This document shows, piece after piece, positions 8,850 through 17,048 of a stretch of 19,773 bases of DNA. Both the position numbers and the translations under genes were made by a program. The stretch is from positions 1 through 19,773 of the forward strand of contig JAKSYS010000838.1 in NCBI GenBank assembly GCA_022925895.1. Direction: 5' to 3'. The notes beneath the pieces are model-generated. The model searched no databases and was not told the origin of the DNA. It worked only from the letters and a program-made list of their open reading frames with translations. Numbering within the stretch: the stretch's first letter is position 1; each line of letters starts with the position of its first letter. The DNA comes from Fragilaria crotonensis. Lineage: Eukaryota; Bacillariophyta; Fragilariophyceae; Fragilariales; Fragilariaceae.

Positions 8850-9551
8850 GGCCTGCTGAGTACCATGTTCAAACAACCAGAGAGCATTCTCCTTGTCCTC
8901 CACAAAAGCCATGATTTGTCTCACAGACACGTTTCGTTTCGGCTGAAGTCCCATCTTGGCGACTGCATGGACAATGGTCGAAACGGCACGAGCATCGTCT
9001 TGCCACTTGATTCCAAAAAGATAAAGTTTGGCATTCGTGTCTGCTAGAAAGGCTTCAAACGATGCATCATTTTTTGGCATTAATCGGATGCGACTCAACT
9101 GAGACAAGGCAGTCGCATGGTTGGCAGCATCGAACCCCTTCTTCTGCTCCTTATACAAATTCAAAATTTCTCTCCACTGACCATCTTTACCAAATTCAAT
9201 AATTTTCTTGTTGATTGATCGTACCAGTTGTTTCGCATCGTCGGCTGGGTTCGTCCCACGTTCATTGTATTGGTCATTAAGGATCGACGTAACATACCAG
9301 TGACGGGATGTTGTAAACCCAGTTCTTTGCAGACGAGCCAGTCGTCCTGGTGAAGAGGATCCGGACGTCGTCATCTTGAAGGAAGTGATGGCTGGAGAGA
9401 AATTCAATAAACCAGATCCCCGAAAGCAGCACCAATGCTGAGACGCAAAGGTCCGAAACGATGGAATACGAATGGGATACAAAGTAATCTCTGATCCTAT
9501 TGCTGTACGTTTCCCTGTAGCGAACTTTCTGATGATGACAGCCGTCCTCAT
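7560..9551 (-). CDS. OPR/Tbc2-like tandem helical-repeat protein, probably organelle-targeted
   Basis: A 663-residue frame from ATG 9551 to TGA at 7560. Residues 1-45 are rich in Arg, Ser, Thr and hydrophobics with few acidic residues, like a mitochondrial presequence; no plastid ASAF-type motif is clear. Residues 60-230 are non-repetitive. From about 235 come ten repeats of 37 residues (one of 38) with invariant positions ANC-V/I-WACG-K/T-LGI-x-SPNLF-x-LLD-x-RAEWL-x-x-G-x-PQ-x-I; the Trp sits at 240, 277, 314, 352, 389, 426, 463, 500, 537 and 574. The length and the AN-x-x-WA-x-x-x-LG core resemble octotricopeptide repeats and RAP-associated repeats of algal organelle RNA factors such as Tbc2. 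Role in organellar RNA binding is inferred. From residue 580 a 1-bp deletion shifts the frame, so the last 84 residues are not repeat-like (see separate entries). No RAP domain is present, which may have been lost with the C-terminus. Confidence 0.85.
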   Translation of the reverse strand: MRTAVIIRKFATGKRTAIGSEITLYPIRIPSFRTFASQHWCCFRGSGLLNFSPAITSFKMTTSGSSSPGRLARLQRTGFTTSRHWYVTSILNDQYNERGTNPADDAKQLVRSINKKIIEFGKDGQWREILNLYKEQKKGFDAANHATALSQLSRIRLMPKNDASFEAFLADTNAKLYLFGIKWQDDARAVSTIVHAVAKMGLQPKRNVSVRQIMAFVEDKENALWLFEHGTQQAIANCIWACGKLGIKSPNLFRLLDERAEWFFEHGNAQEIANCIWACGTLGIKPKNLFGLLDRHAEQLMESGKPQHIANCVWACGKLGIVHSPNLFRFLDQRAERLIEGGSQQSLANCVWTCGKLGIGSPNLFRLLDQHAEWLFEKGDPQCVSNCVWACGKLGVKSPNLFSLLDQRADWFLDQGDPQNIANCVWACGTLGIKSPNLFRLLDQRTEWLLESGKPQNFANCVWACAKLGVESPNLFRLLDQRAEWIIQNGNPQGIANCVWACGTRGIKSPNLFQLMDQQAEWLIDNGKPQCIANCVWACGKLGIESPNLFGLLDQRAEWLFDNGTEQAVANCVWACGKLESSLRICLGCLINALNGYSTVETSRISQAAYGLVPSSESSLRICFNRLTNALNGSSEMRSHRKSKTMLWRVKLLESSLQMYFDC

Positions 9552-10326
9552 CTTTCTTGACGTATTATGAATGCAGATATCTTGTATATACTGTAGTACG
9601 TGTACCCAATATCAACATCAGAGTCCTCCGAGTACACACAACACCCGTCCTCCTCTCCATGGAACCGTAACTCGTTGTTTTCAACTCTACCATAGATTTT
9701 CGATCTGTTGGTACGTTTCGTGTGGTTGTCAAGACATACTAGAGTACAAGTACAAGTACTAGTACCCGTTTTTGAAGGGAGGGTCAGTTGGGGGTTGGGG
9801 GTTGGGGGTTATTGCACAGGAATAGGCCAGTACCAGTACGACAGTAAAAGACCGATGCGACGATCAGATGGAATCTCATTATTTTCGAGCAACCGGGAAA
9901 ATGCTGGTACTAGAGTACCCGGAGTAACAGGTACAGCAAGTACTTGTACTGCCAAATAAAGATTGAGGACAGTCCATGAACCATGAACACACTGTTTTTC
10001 TCAAAAGTTGTCCAAAACTACTAGAGAGAGCAAGTAAGGACGTGATTACATAATACGGTAGTCTAACTTTGCGAAAGATACAACACACTCTTGAACGGTG
10101 CACGTCGTGTGGTGCTACAATCTCACGTGGTCGCCAAACTGTTCTAACATTAGTTGGTTAGACTATGCATACAGCTTCGAAAGTTGAGGAATTGCCATTT
10201 GCACTTGTCAAGAGACATTCCAGCGTATGTTCTGCGGTACTAGTACTTTACTCGTCCACTCGCATTCCGCGTACCATACTACCATTTCGCCTACTACGTT
10301 CACATCGATACTCACATAATCTTTTC
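9552..10326. other. Intergenic between OPR-like gene and second MORN gene
   Basis: Carries the 5' region of the gene starting at 9551 and the 3' region of the MORN gene ending at 10327. It is rich in GTAC words (for example ACAAGTACAAGTACTAGTAC near 9746) and contains a G-run block at 9777-9808. Small open frames (9708-9959, 10165-10470, 9879-10103) look like chance or shadows. Confidence 0.4.
9777..9808 (+). repeat. G-rich block able to form a G-quadruplex
   Basis: The plus strand has runs GGG, GGG, then three GGGGG runs separated by TT, all within 32 bp. Four or more G-runs with short loops satisfy the usual G-quadruplex pattern. It lies about 230 bp upstream of the start codon of the minus-strand gene at 9551, so the G-rich strand is its non-template-opposite (antisense) strand. 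Confidence 0.75.
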
Positions 10327-13173
10327 TTAATTCCGAACAGGTTCATCCTTGAGCCATTGTCCATCATGACGGACGCTTCCGTCGGGATTGGTTTCCACAC
10401 CTTTACCGTGTGCCATACCAGCTCGCCACTCGCCCTTGTACGTCCTTCCATCCTCCCAATGACATTCTAACAAGGTTTTTGGCATGATGATATGGAGTCG
10501 GGACAATGGGTTAGTGATGGAGCACGGCGCCGCAAGCATATCACAAAGCATCAGCACACGATCATAATACAGCCGCGTAATAGCACTAGGGCAGAACCAG
10601 AACGAATACGCACGAAGTAACCATAATAACATACCTCCAAACCCTTCATAACGTCCGTTCACCCAACTTCCTACATAATACCCTCCATCCGAAAACGTAT
10701 ACTTTCCACGTCCTTCTCTTTGTCCAAGATGAAAATCACCGACGTAGGTCGCCCCATCTGGCCATGTAAACATTCCCTTCCCATGTCGCTTATCTTCACT
10801 AAATTCTCCATCATACACTCGGCCATCGGACCAGCAGTACTTTCCACGTCCATGTCGTTGGTCGAATCGATACTCGCCTTCGTACGAATCCAGATTGGCA
10901 AAGGTCGCTCGGCCGTATCCGTGCCACCGTCCGTGACGCCAATCTCCTTCAAAGGTTCGACCGTCGTCTTCGTAGACCATACGTCCCACACCGTGAGGCA
11001 TGCCCGTGGATCGCAACACGACTCCTGAATACGTGCCCCGATCGCCATAGGGGTCGAGCAGACTGCGGTTGATGACCTTGTGCCGGTCCTCGCCGTATGT
11101 GGAAGAGGCGATCGTGTTGCCAACGGATGTGTTGTCGAGGGATCGATCGTCGTTATCGTGATGACCGAACTGTCTGGGAGAGTTTTGGGGATTCAGCAGC
11201 AAATGCGGGAGTACCGGAGTTGGTTGCGCTTTTGCGGCAGCTGGTTGTTTCTGAGATCGCTGCGATGATGTATCCAGTGTGCCAATCGTTAATTCTTCTG
11301 TCAAGGGAACCTCTGAGGGGGCCTCCAGATAAAGTTTGAATTCCGATGGAAGATCCCCGTTCGCGGTGACATTACCTGATGCCGCTGCCTCTGCCGAAGG
11401 ACCTGGCGGTGTAACCATGGACGTAATCGATGCTTCGAGTGGATCTTTCCGATTGGGATTGGGATGGATCGGCCCTTGTCTCATGAGCGGCCCCATCGTT
11501 GGCACTGACGGAGTCGCTTTAGTGTTGCTGCTGACTCGAGCAGCACTTTCCGCTCCAGGAAGGCTCCACGGCGGAGAAGCCGAATCAAACGCATCCTCAT
11601 TGCTCTCGTCATCCTCGCTCTCCTCATCAGTATACCCAAGGCTCTTCTCGCTCTTCAATGGGGGTGGTTGCGTAGAATCCTGGGGAATTGTTGTTTTCTC
11701 GATGTCTCTCTCTTTCGCAGTTGGCGAGGATAACACAGGACTCGTTTGCAAGGGCTTTTGAGCTGGCGGGGGTGGAGTTGAAGCGGGCGCTCCATCCGTT
11801 TCAGCGGAACTAGTCGTCGAAGTAGCGATTTCGGTGGACACCAGTGGCGACTGTGGGGGTGGTGTTGGTTGGATTGTCACGGTTGGTTGAACTCGCCTGG
11901 ACGTGGTGGTTGGTTTAGTTGCTTTTGGAATTGGCACGGGCTCCACCACCACCGTCGACTCCTTTTGCAGCTCTTGCTGCTTCTCATCAAGTGCTCGTTG
12001 TTCTTGCTCTTGTTGCTTTAGCTCTCGTTGTTGCTGTTGTTCTTGATGCTGAGCAACAACGTTTTCCAATGCGGCTGTTGTAGCAGCCTGTGTAGCTGCT
12101 TGAACGACCATCGGGTGAGCATCCACCATGTTGGAACCCACTTGCACATGAAGTTCTTGAATGTGAATTTCCTTATTCTTGTTGTTGCTGCTGCCGGATG
12201 TTGAATTCTTCTGGGCGGAATTGGTATTCTTGTTGGAGTTGTTGTTCTGATGAGCGTTGGCGGCAGCCATGGCTGCCAATTTCATCAATTTGACTTCTTG
12301 TTTCATGAATCGTTCGTGGTATTCCATCTTTTCCTTCAAGACTGCCACCTCCACTTGCTTGTTCATGAGTTGCTGTTGCAAGTCTTCGACCTTGGATCTC
12401 AAATTGGCCAATTCCGCGTCCTTGTCGCGCACCATCCAGTCCTGCATCTGCTGCATCATGTTCAATTGATGTGCAATTGATTCCAAGGATACGGAAGATT
12501 GGTGGTGAAGAGGCACTGGTGGTGCTTGTGATGGATAATTGTATCCGCGATGAAGATAGGGTTGAGAGGTGTTGATCGTGGTGGTTGATTGAGTTGGGAT
12601 GTTGGGGAAGGCGTACTGAACATCGTCATCAGTTTGACTCCTACGGGTCTGATAAGCGAAATGTGGCTGTGGCATGTGAGAAGATGAAAGAACTGGAAGA
12701 GCACTTTCCTGTTGAAAGTTGTAACCAGAATTTCCTGCTCGATTGGCCGAAGCCTGTTCCTCATCGGTCTTGGCTTGCACCATGGCTTTCTCTGTACCTT
12801 GTCGTTCCGAGTCATCCTTTTCATCGACGTCATCAGCATTATCCTCCTCTTCATCGTCATCGTCATCATCATCATCCTCTACTTCATCCAATTTTCCCAA
12901 TTGTCGATCCAACTCCTTTTTCCGTTTCTTTAAAACTTTGCGTTGATTCTTAAAATCGGCATCGCAGGCCGGACACGATTCCTTCTGATACACGTACCCA
13001 TCGGACTCTACAGCGCGCAGTATCACATTGGGATGTCGGGGACATGTGCCATCGGGTGAAATCGCCAATGATACACTTGCCAATGTGGAAGCGTCAAGAG
13101 TATGGTCGTCATCGTCATCATCGTCGTCAATCATGTTGTTATGGTTGTTGTTGTTGTTGTTGTTGTATTCCAT
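10327..13173 (-). CDS. Large coiled-coil plus MORN-repeat protein, copy 2 (two exons)
   Basis: Spliced CDS of 892 residues: exon 1 is 13173-10635, exon 2 is 10466-10327, ending in TAA. The first in-frame ATG is at 13173; a TGA lies 27-30 bases upstream, which fixes the start. Order of parts: poly-Asn and poly-Asp runs (2-24), a CPRHPN...CPAC element (about 44-70) that could bind zinc, a basic helix and acidic run (75-120), a linker, a coiled coil (about 230-302), a long Gln/Pro/Ser/Thr-rich low-complexity region, and about eight MORN repeats from about 712 to the end. The CPRHPN...CPxC element resembles N-terminal motifs in other diatom proteins; metal binding is inferred. MORN part and intron match the 4594-6026 gene. 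The intron is also open in frame (see intron entry), so an intron-retained 948-residue form is possible. Confidence 0.88.
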   Translation of the reverse strand: MEYNNNNNNNHNNMIDDDDDDDDHTLDASTLASVSLAISPDGTCPRHPNVILRAVESDGYVYQKESCPACDADFKNQRKVLKKRKKELDRQLGKLDEVEDDDDDDDDEEEDNADDVDEKDDSERQGTEKAMVQAKTDEEQASANRAGNSGYNFQQESALPVLSSSHMPQPHFAYQTRRSQTDDDVQYAFPNIPTQSTTTINTSQPYLHRGYNYPSQAPPVPLHHQSSVSLESIAHQLNMMQQMQDWMVRDKDAELANLRSKVEDLQQQLMNKQVEVAVLKEKMEYHERFMKQEVKLMKLAAMAAANAHQNNNSNKNTNSAQKNSTSGSSNNKNKEIHIQELHVQVGSNMVDAHPMVVQAATQAATTAALENVVAQHQEQQQQRELKQQEQEQRALDEKQQELQKESTVVVEPVPIPKATKPTTTSRRVQPTVTIQPTPPPQSPLVSTEIATSTTSSAETDGAPASTPPPPAQKPLQTSPVLSSPTAKERDIEKTTIPQDSTQPPPLKSEKSLGYTDEESEDDESNEDAFDSASPPWSLPGAESAARVSSNTKATPSVPTMGPLMRQGPIHPNPNRKDPLEASITSMVTPPGPSAEAAASGNVTANGDLPSEFKLYLEAPSEVPLTEELTIGTLDTSSQRSQKQPAAAKAQPTPVLPHLLLNPQNSPRQFGHHDNDDRSLDNTSVGNTIASSTYGEDRHKVINRSLLDPYGDRGTYSGVVLRSTGMPHGVGRMVYEDDGRTFEGDWRHGRWHGYGRATFANLDSYEGEYRFDQRHGRGKYCWSDGRVYDGEFSEDKRHGKGMFTWPDGATYVGDFHLGQREGRGKYTFSDGGYYVGSWVNGRYEGFGGMLLWLLRAYSFWFCPSAITRLYYDRVLMLCDMLAAPCSITNPLSRLHIIMPKTLLECHWEDGRTYKGEWRAGMAHGKGVETNPDGSVRHDGQWLKDEPVRN
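10467..10634 (-). other. Phase-1 intron, 168 bp, in MORN gene copy 2 (3n and stop-free)
   Basis: Donor GGAG|GTATGT and acceptor TTGTTAG|AATGTC on the minus strand, at exactly the codon used in the paralogue. The length, 168, is divisible by three and no stop occurs in frame, so retention would add 56 mostly hydrophobic residues inside a MORN repeat without breaking the protein. CACTAAC followed by CCCGACTC is shared with the other intron, which supports a true intron and a common origin. Confidence 0.85.
12841..12891. repeat. Coding trinucleotide microsatellite (acidic run)
   Basis: Imperfect (ATC/GTC)n on the plus strand encodes an uninterrupted Asp/Glu stretch of the second MORN protein on the minus strand. 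Such runs are length-variable by slippage. Confidence 0.85.
13105..13168. repeat. Coding trinucleotide microsatellites at the N-terminus of MORN gene 2
   Basis: Two adjoining tracts: (GTC/ATC)n at 13105-13130 encoding poly-Asp and (GTT)n at 13144-13168 encoding poly-Asn, both read on the minus strand within the first 25 codons. Length polymorphism between alleles is likely. Confidence 0.88.
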
Positions 13174-14679
13174 CGTCGTTGTGTTGATGCAACTCAAATG
13201 TCACGTAATAAGAACTCCGAGGACAGCAAGAGAACTCGATTACTCGCCTTGTGGTATGAAGAACAGAGTATACAGAGTATCTAATCAAGATCGATTGAGT
13301 AAGATATGGAGAGGGCGTTCAGAGTTCAGATGGAAGCAACACGTCAAGAGCGTCGGCCTTCGATGTGCATAGTGCATTCCTTCGATGGATTGCAGCTTGA
13401 CTGCTCCTTTCGATGGTTCATTCCTGACATAGTGGAGTGCTCGTACTATACTCCAGTCTAATAAGACTGTACCAGGTCTACGTTTCTTGTGCACAGTACT
13501 AGTACCAGTACAGGTACCAGGCACTGTATCATATGACATTCAAAATGTATCCATATATTAATATAAGAAAATTCACTTACACGTTGTTGGCAGAAGTTCG
13601 TAGACAAGTCATACGGAACATTTACGAATCCCACCAGTAAATCCTACAGCACCATTGGTACTCCAAGGACTCGTGCCACAATTTCTTCTTTTTGCTAGTA
13701 CGCTAGTCTATTAGACATTGTGCCAAGTGTACTATACAGTACACAGTAAAACGAATAGTGGATGTGCATTTACTGTACATTTTGTATCGGAAATCGGAAC
13801 CCGTGTCTTTCTAAAATATTCTCACACGACTCATGAACCCTGCAAATCGACGGGGACGGCTGGGTGCAGGAAAAAAGCTTAACGCCCGAAATCCTTACAC
13901 ATCTAAAATCAAAGATCGTCTAGTCTACTAAAGGTAAAACTTTAATCATTCATGTTGACCCTTGGTCAACTTCGTCATTATATCTTTTATGCTGTACCAA
14001 AATAGCTACGGTCAATGCGTTCTCCATTGAGCCAAATCTTGTGGGCTAAACGGGGTATAGTACTTGTACTTGGTAGTCTTAGTCAACGACAGTCCCTGAC
14101 TTCTGTTCTCAAACACGAAAATGCTGTAGACAGTTTTTTCGAGTTTTTTGGGTCTGAAAGTAACTCAATTTCCCCGGATGTATAGAACACAACCTTAACA
14201 GACTTCTCAAAATCCAGGCATTCTTTACCCAATATATGCATTGATTCTACTAGCTAGTACCTTCTGCTTTGATTGAGCCAAAGCACACCGGTACAAGCAA
14301 TTGCCTGAGAAGTTCTTTAAACAAGAGGTATGTAATTGATGGTCATATCTAACTTTTAGTGCTTTTTCTTGTGTAATGACAATGTAATTGAAGGTGAGAT
14401 GAAAAATTGTGTCTTTTTTGTTGGTGCGCCACAATTTCATCATCACTCCATTTCTCACTTCCATTGCTGTGCATAGCTTGTGTTGACCATGACAGTCTAC
14501 CATTATGATCCAAGACTCTACGTTGGTGCCTTAGCCAATGCTGGTCAGGTCCCTCACTGAATGCGGCCATCACTTTGGGACGGTTGGACCGGGACTCGTC
14601 GTGTCCTATGGCCAAGAGATTTGCTCCTCCTCGTCAAACCCGTCCCATGTCCTTTATTGTTGCTGATTTCTACTTTGGC
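13174..14679. other. Gene-poor intergenic region with possible decayed coding fragments
   Basis: 13174-13560 should contain the promoter of the MORN gene and has GTAC-rich patches (GTACTAGTACCAGTACAGGT near 13497). 13560-14220 shows nothing recognisable. On the minus strand 14225-14615 two overlapping frames (88 and 92 residues) with Lys/His-rich, fairly protein-like composition switch over near 14440, which could be a frameshifted gene fragment. On the plus strand just before the insertion at 14689, a short frame ending FIVADFYFGNNE faintly recalls DDE transposase cores, but it is too short to call. Confidence 0.3.
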
Positions 14680-14688
14680 AACAATGAA
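14680..14688 (+). repeat. Left 9-bp target-site duplication of the MULE-like element
   Basis: AACAATGAA lies directly before the left terminal inverted repeat and is repeated exactly at 15808-15816 directly after the right one. Confidence 0.9.
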
Positions 14689-14742
14689 GAGAAAACTTAA
14701 TGTCTATATATTTCGATCTATTTAGAATCTATATCGAAGATA
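14689..14742 (+). repeat. Left 54-bp terminal inverted repeat
   Basis: Pairs with 15754-15807 on the opposite strand with one mismatch; the match ends at CGAAGATA, after which left (TACTTATCG) and right (AAAGTAACC) diverge sharply. Confidence 0.92.
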
Positions 14743-15753
14743 TACTTATCGATACATGAACACATTAATGTAGCTTCGTTTCGACGTCATCGATACGAAC
14801 CCCTCAATGCACTTACAATCTCATCCCATGTGTATCCAATATGACTTACTTGGGATAACTGCTGGGGTCTACGAGGGTGCATTTTGAATGCAGGTCGACG
14901 GAGCCGCGCCCAAATCCGAATTTGAAAGCCACGGGAGTTACGTACTTCTCCTACACACATACGTAGAAATGGTACTCAAGGTACGGGTATCGTACACATT
15001 TCGAAAACTGATTACACAAATACTCCACAATTGCAATTTGGCACAATGCACCTCAACTGCAGACAATCTGCATGTAATATCTCTGTAGTTCATTAATTAA
15101 TTTACTTTCCATTCTGTGTCTGTATTACATGTAGCAATTGCAGTCAGTTGTAGTGACAGTGGGAATGAAACTTGTTGTTTTTGATAGATGTTCAATGCAT
15201 TTTTTGACAGGGAACCAGGACAACAACAATAAACAGGAGGCTACCGGTATCAACGTACTGTAGGTTTCACAATCGAGTACTGCGCTACTGGACTACTCCG
15301 AGAACCTGATACTGGCATAGAATCTACGGTGTATTCCGCATTTCTATATTCGTACGTATAGTGCTGTACTGCAGTACTCGCTTTAAATCATTGAACGCGG
15401 TGTTGTACAACAGTACCGGTAGTACCATAAGCTGACAGATGATATCGACTCGTAGACTTTGAGTAATAAGCGGTTGTAGGTTTGTCTTCAAAATACTTGA
15501 GGGGTCGATTTGGATTTTACCAGAACCCAGATTATAAACGGTGTACGTAGTATGCATAATGCATACCGGCAACGTACACAAGTATGTTACACATGCGCCA
15601 TGAATGTGAAACAAAAATTCGGCAACCGGGCCAGCGCCGATCTTGCGAACAGCCGAGTAATTGAGCAGTCTGATTGGTGAAAATCGAAGATGGGATGACG
15701 TCCAAGGGGCTGAAGGACAAATGAAGATAAATGTAATCAAAAGTGGTTACTTT

Positions 15754-15807
15754 TATCTTCGATATAGATTCTAAATAGATCGAAATATATAGACATTAAG
15801 CTTTCTC
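15754..15807 (-). repeat. Right 54-bp terminal inverted repeat
   Basis: Reverse complement of 14689-14742 except for one base near the outer end. It is directly followed by the duplicated AACAATGAA. Confidence 0.92.
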
Positions 15808-15816
15808 AACAATGAA
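15808..15816 (+). repeat. Right 9-bp target-site duplication of the MULE-like element
   Basis: Exact copy of 14680-14688. The following G also matches, so the duplication could be counted as 10 bp if the outermost TIR base is assigned differently. Confidence 0.9.
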
Positions 15817-15887
15817 GTCAAATAAGGAAAGCTGAGCATTCAAAGCATCAAGTCTGTCAAATGTTCTGCACTACATGAAGGTTGAAC

Positions 15888-16205
15888 ATGATTTTTTGTC
15901 AACCCAAGAATCCAATCCTTGCAACATTTCCAGCTCCTGTTGTTCAAGCAGTTACTGCAGAAGTACAAGAACAACAATCACCGCACCCAGCGCCACCCAG
16001 AGATGATGCCAGCGGGAGTGCAAGCACTCCTAACAGTGTTAGTACTACAAGTACACCAGCAGTTGGAGCAACAACAATGTCAACGCCTGCAGCTGGTGCA
16101 CAACAGAACATTGATGAAAGTCTGACAGCTTTAACTTTTCACGACACTGAGTTGTTTGAACCAGATCAGTCTGTTTGGAACAGGAGATTAAGAATGGCCC
16201 AGTAG
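15888..16205 (+). CDS. Doubtful Ser/Thr/Ala/Pro-rich small frame
   Basis: A 105-residue frame from ATG 15888 to TAG. After a short start it is low complexity (Thr, Ser, Ala, Pro, Gln), then ends in a more ordinary stretch, LTALTFHDTELFEPDQSVWN. The bases from about 15940 to 16205 have a coding-like feel and no nearby start context can be judged. It could be an exon or N-terminal fragment of a decayed gene, since fragments on the other strand follow at once. No family recognised. Confidence 0.25.
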   Translation: MIFCQPKNPILATFPAPVVQAVTAEVQEQQSPHPAPPRDDASGSASTPNSVSTTSTPAVGATTMSTPAAGAQQNIDESLTALTFHDTELFEPDQSVWNRRLRMAQ

Positions 16206-16299
16206 TCCGACGGATGTGGTCCATTCAAAATAGTGTGTGTGGGACCTTGTTGGAGCTCGACTACAATCAAAGTGACACAATGCCATGACAATGTCTTGA

Positions 16300-16640
16300 C
16301 TATCTTCTATGTATTGTTCCCTGCGCAGTCACTTTTGTCAATAGTTTGACAGACATCATGACAGCTTGCTGAGAGCATTTATCATGAGGATTCTTGAGCC
16401 GCGATTGTCTGTGTTGGAGCTCCGGAGCAAAATGTTCCAGAAAATTGTGTAGGATGAAGAGCAAGGCACCGTGCACTTCTTCAATACCTGAAGAAGGGGA
16501 CAAAACACGAGTTCATTTCCAAACTCTGGGCGGGTGAAAGGAACAAGGTGCTTCATGAGACCAAAACAGACCAAGATGGGGAGATGAAATGATCCACAAT
16601 AATGACCACAATCTCTTTCATCATTGGCATCCAGGCCTTG
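16300..16640 (-). pseudogene. Possible decayed gene fragment
   Basis: On the minus strand the frames pass protein-like stretches in succession: KAWMPMMKEIVVIIVDHFIS near 16640-16580, then a second frame with LMKHLVPFTRPEFGNELVF from 16574, while a third frame (16503-16300) is also open. Frame switches over about 350 bp without a continuous frame suggest an old gene with indels. The family is not recognised and chance cannot be excluded. Confidence 0.25.
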
Positions 16641-17048
16641 TTCTCAGGTTTGACTATCTGTGGTGTCCTTGCAACATGCCACTAACTGCAATTCTGAAGA
16701 ACAAAGCCCGTTAACTCAAAGGTGATGGCTTTGAATGGTGAAATGACAATGCACCATCCATCAAGTTGAAGAAGCAAGACAACATTAAAAAATCACACCC
16801 TAGAATGTAGTGAAGTCAAGGAACAAGTTCTTGTCAGAAATACATATCTGGCCCCATGTTAGTTTATTTATAGGCCTTTTTCTAAAGATTTTTCAAAGAA
16901 GTAAAACACTATATAAGAATGTTGATTCTTACTATATATAGTACAAATACCTATGTCATTTACAATTCAGTCCGTCTTATTTGTCCACCTTCTTTATGAT
17001 ACAATCCATTTTTTGTATTTTATCACCAAAACACCAATGGAAAAACGT
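16641..17048. other. AT-rich intergenic with transposon-end-like motif
   Basis: From 16840 the sequence becomes strongly AT-rich. At 16871-16903 a motif (TAGGCCTTTTTCTAAAGATT...) resembles the outer part of the fold-back element that starts at 17049, and ACAATTCAGTCC at 16972-16983 matches its terminus exactly. This suggests partial or nested copies of the same element. Confidence 0.5.

Larger units (their letters stand above)
14689..15807. mobile_element. Non-autonomous Mutator-like (MULE-type) DNA transposon
   Basis: A 1119-bp segment bounded by 54-bp inverted repeats (14689-14742 and 15754-15807) that start GAGAAA and CTTAATG and differ at a single base (A versus G at position 7). It is flanked on both sides by the exact 9-bp duplication AACAATGAA. 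Long, near-identical TIRs with 8-10 bp duplications are the hallmark of Mutator-like elements. The interior (14743-15753) has no transposase; its longest frames (66 residues at 14888, 138 at 15324-15740 minus) show no domain. The interior holds GTAC-type host-like motifs. The near-identity of the ends suggests recent insertion. Assignment to the MULE superfamily rests on structure alone. Confidence 0.85.

Noticed and set aside
7777-9047. Series of plus-strand frames opposite the OPR-like gene
   Set aside because: They are by-products of the stop-poor 111-bp repeat; their translated repeats (PHAHTQFA...) have no biological logic and the sense strand has the clear protein signature.
10671-11123. 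150-residue minus-strand frame overlapping MORN gene 2
   Set aside because: Alternative frame of the MORN exon; the repeat structure keeps it open.
12462-12953. Frames on both strands rich in Met or Ser
   Set aside because: Shadow translations of the acidic trinucleotide run in MORN gene 2.
14640-14692. FIVADFYFGNNE as a piggyBac-type DDE transposase fragment
   Set aside because: About 12 suggestive residues only, and the flanking sequence in any frame does not continue the family pattern.
14699-15798. TTAA target duplication (piggyBac-like) for the element at 14689
   Set aside because: TTAA lies inside the inverted repeat; the inverted repeat extends further out by GAGAAA/CTTTCTC and then meets an exact 9-bp direct duplication, which explains the ends better.
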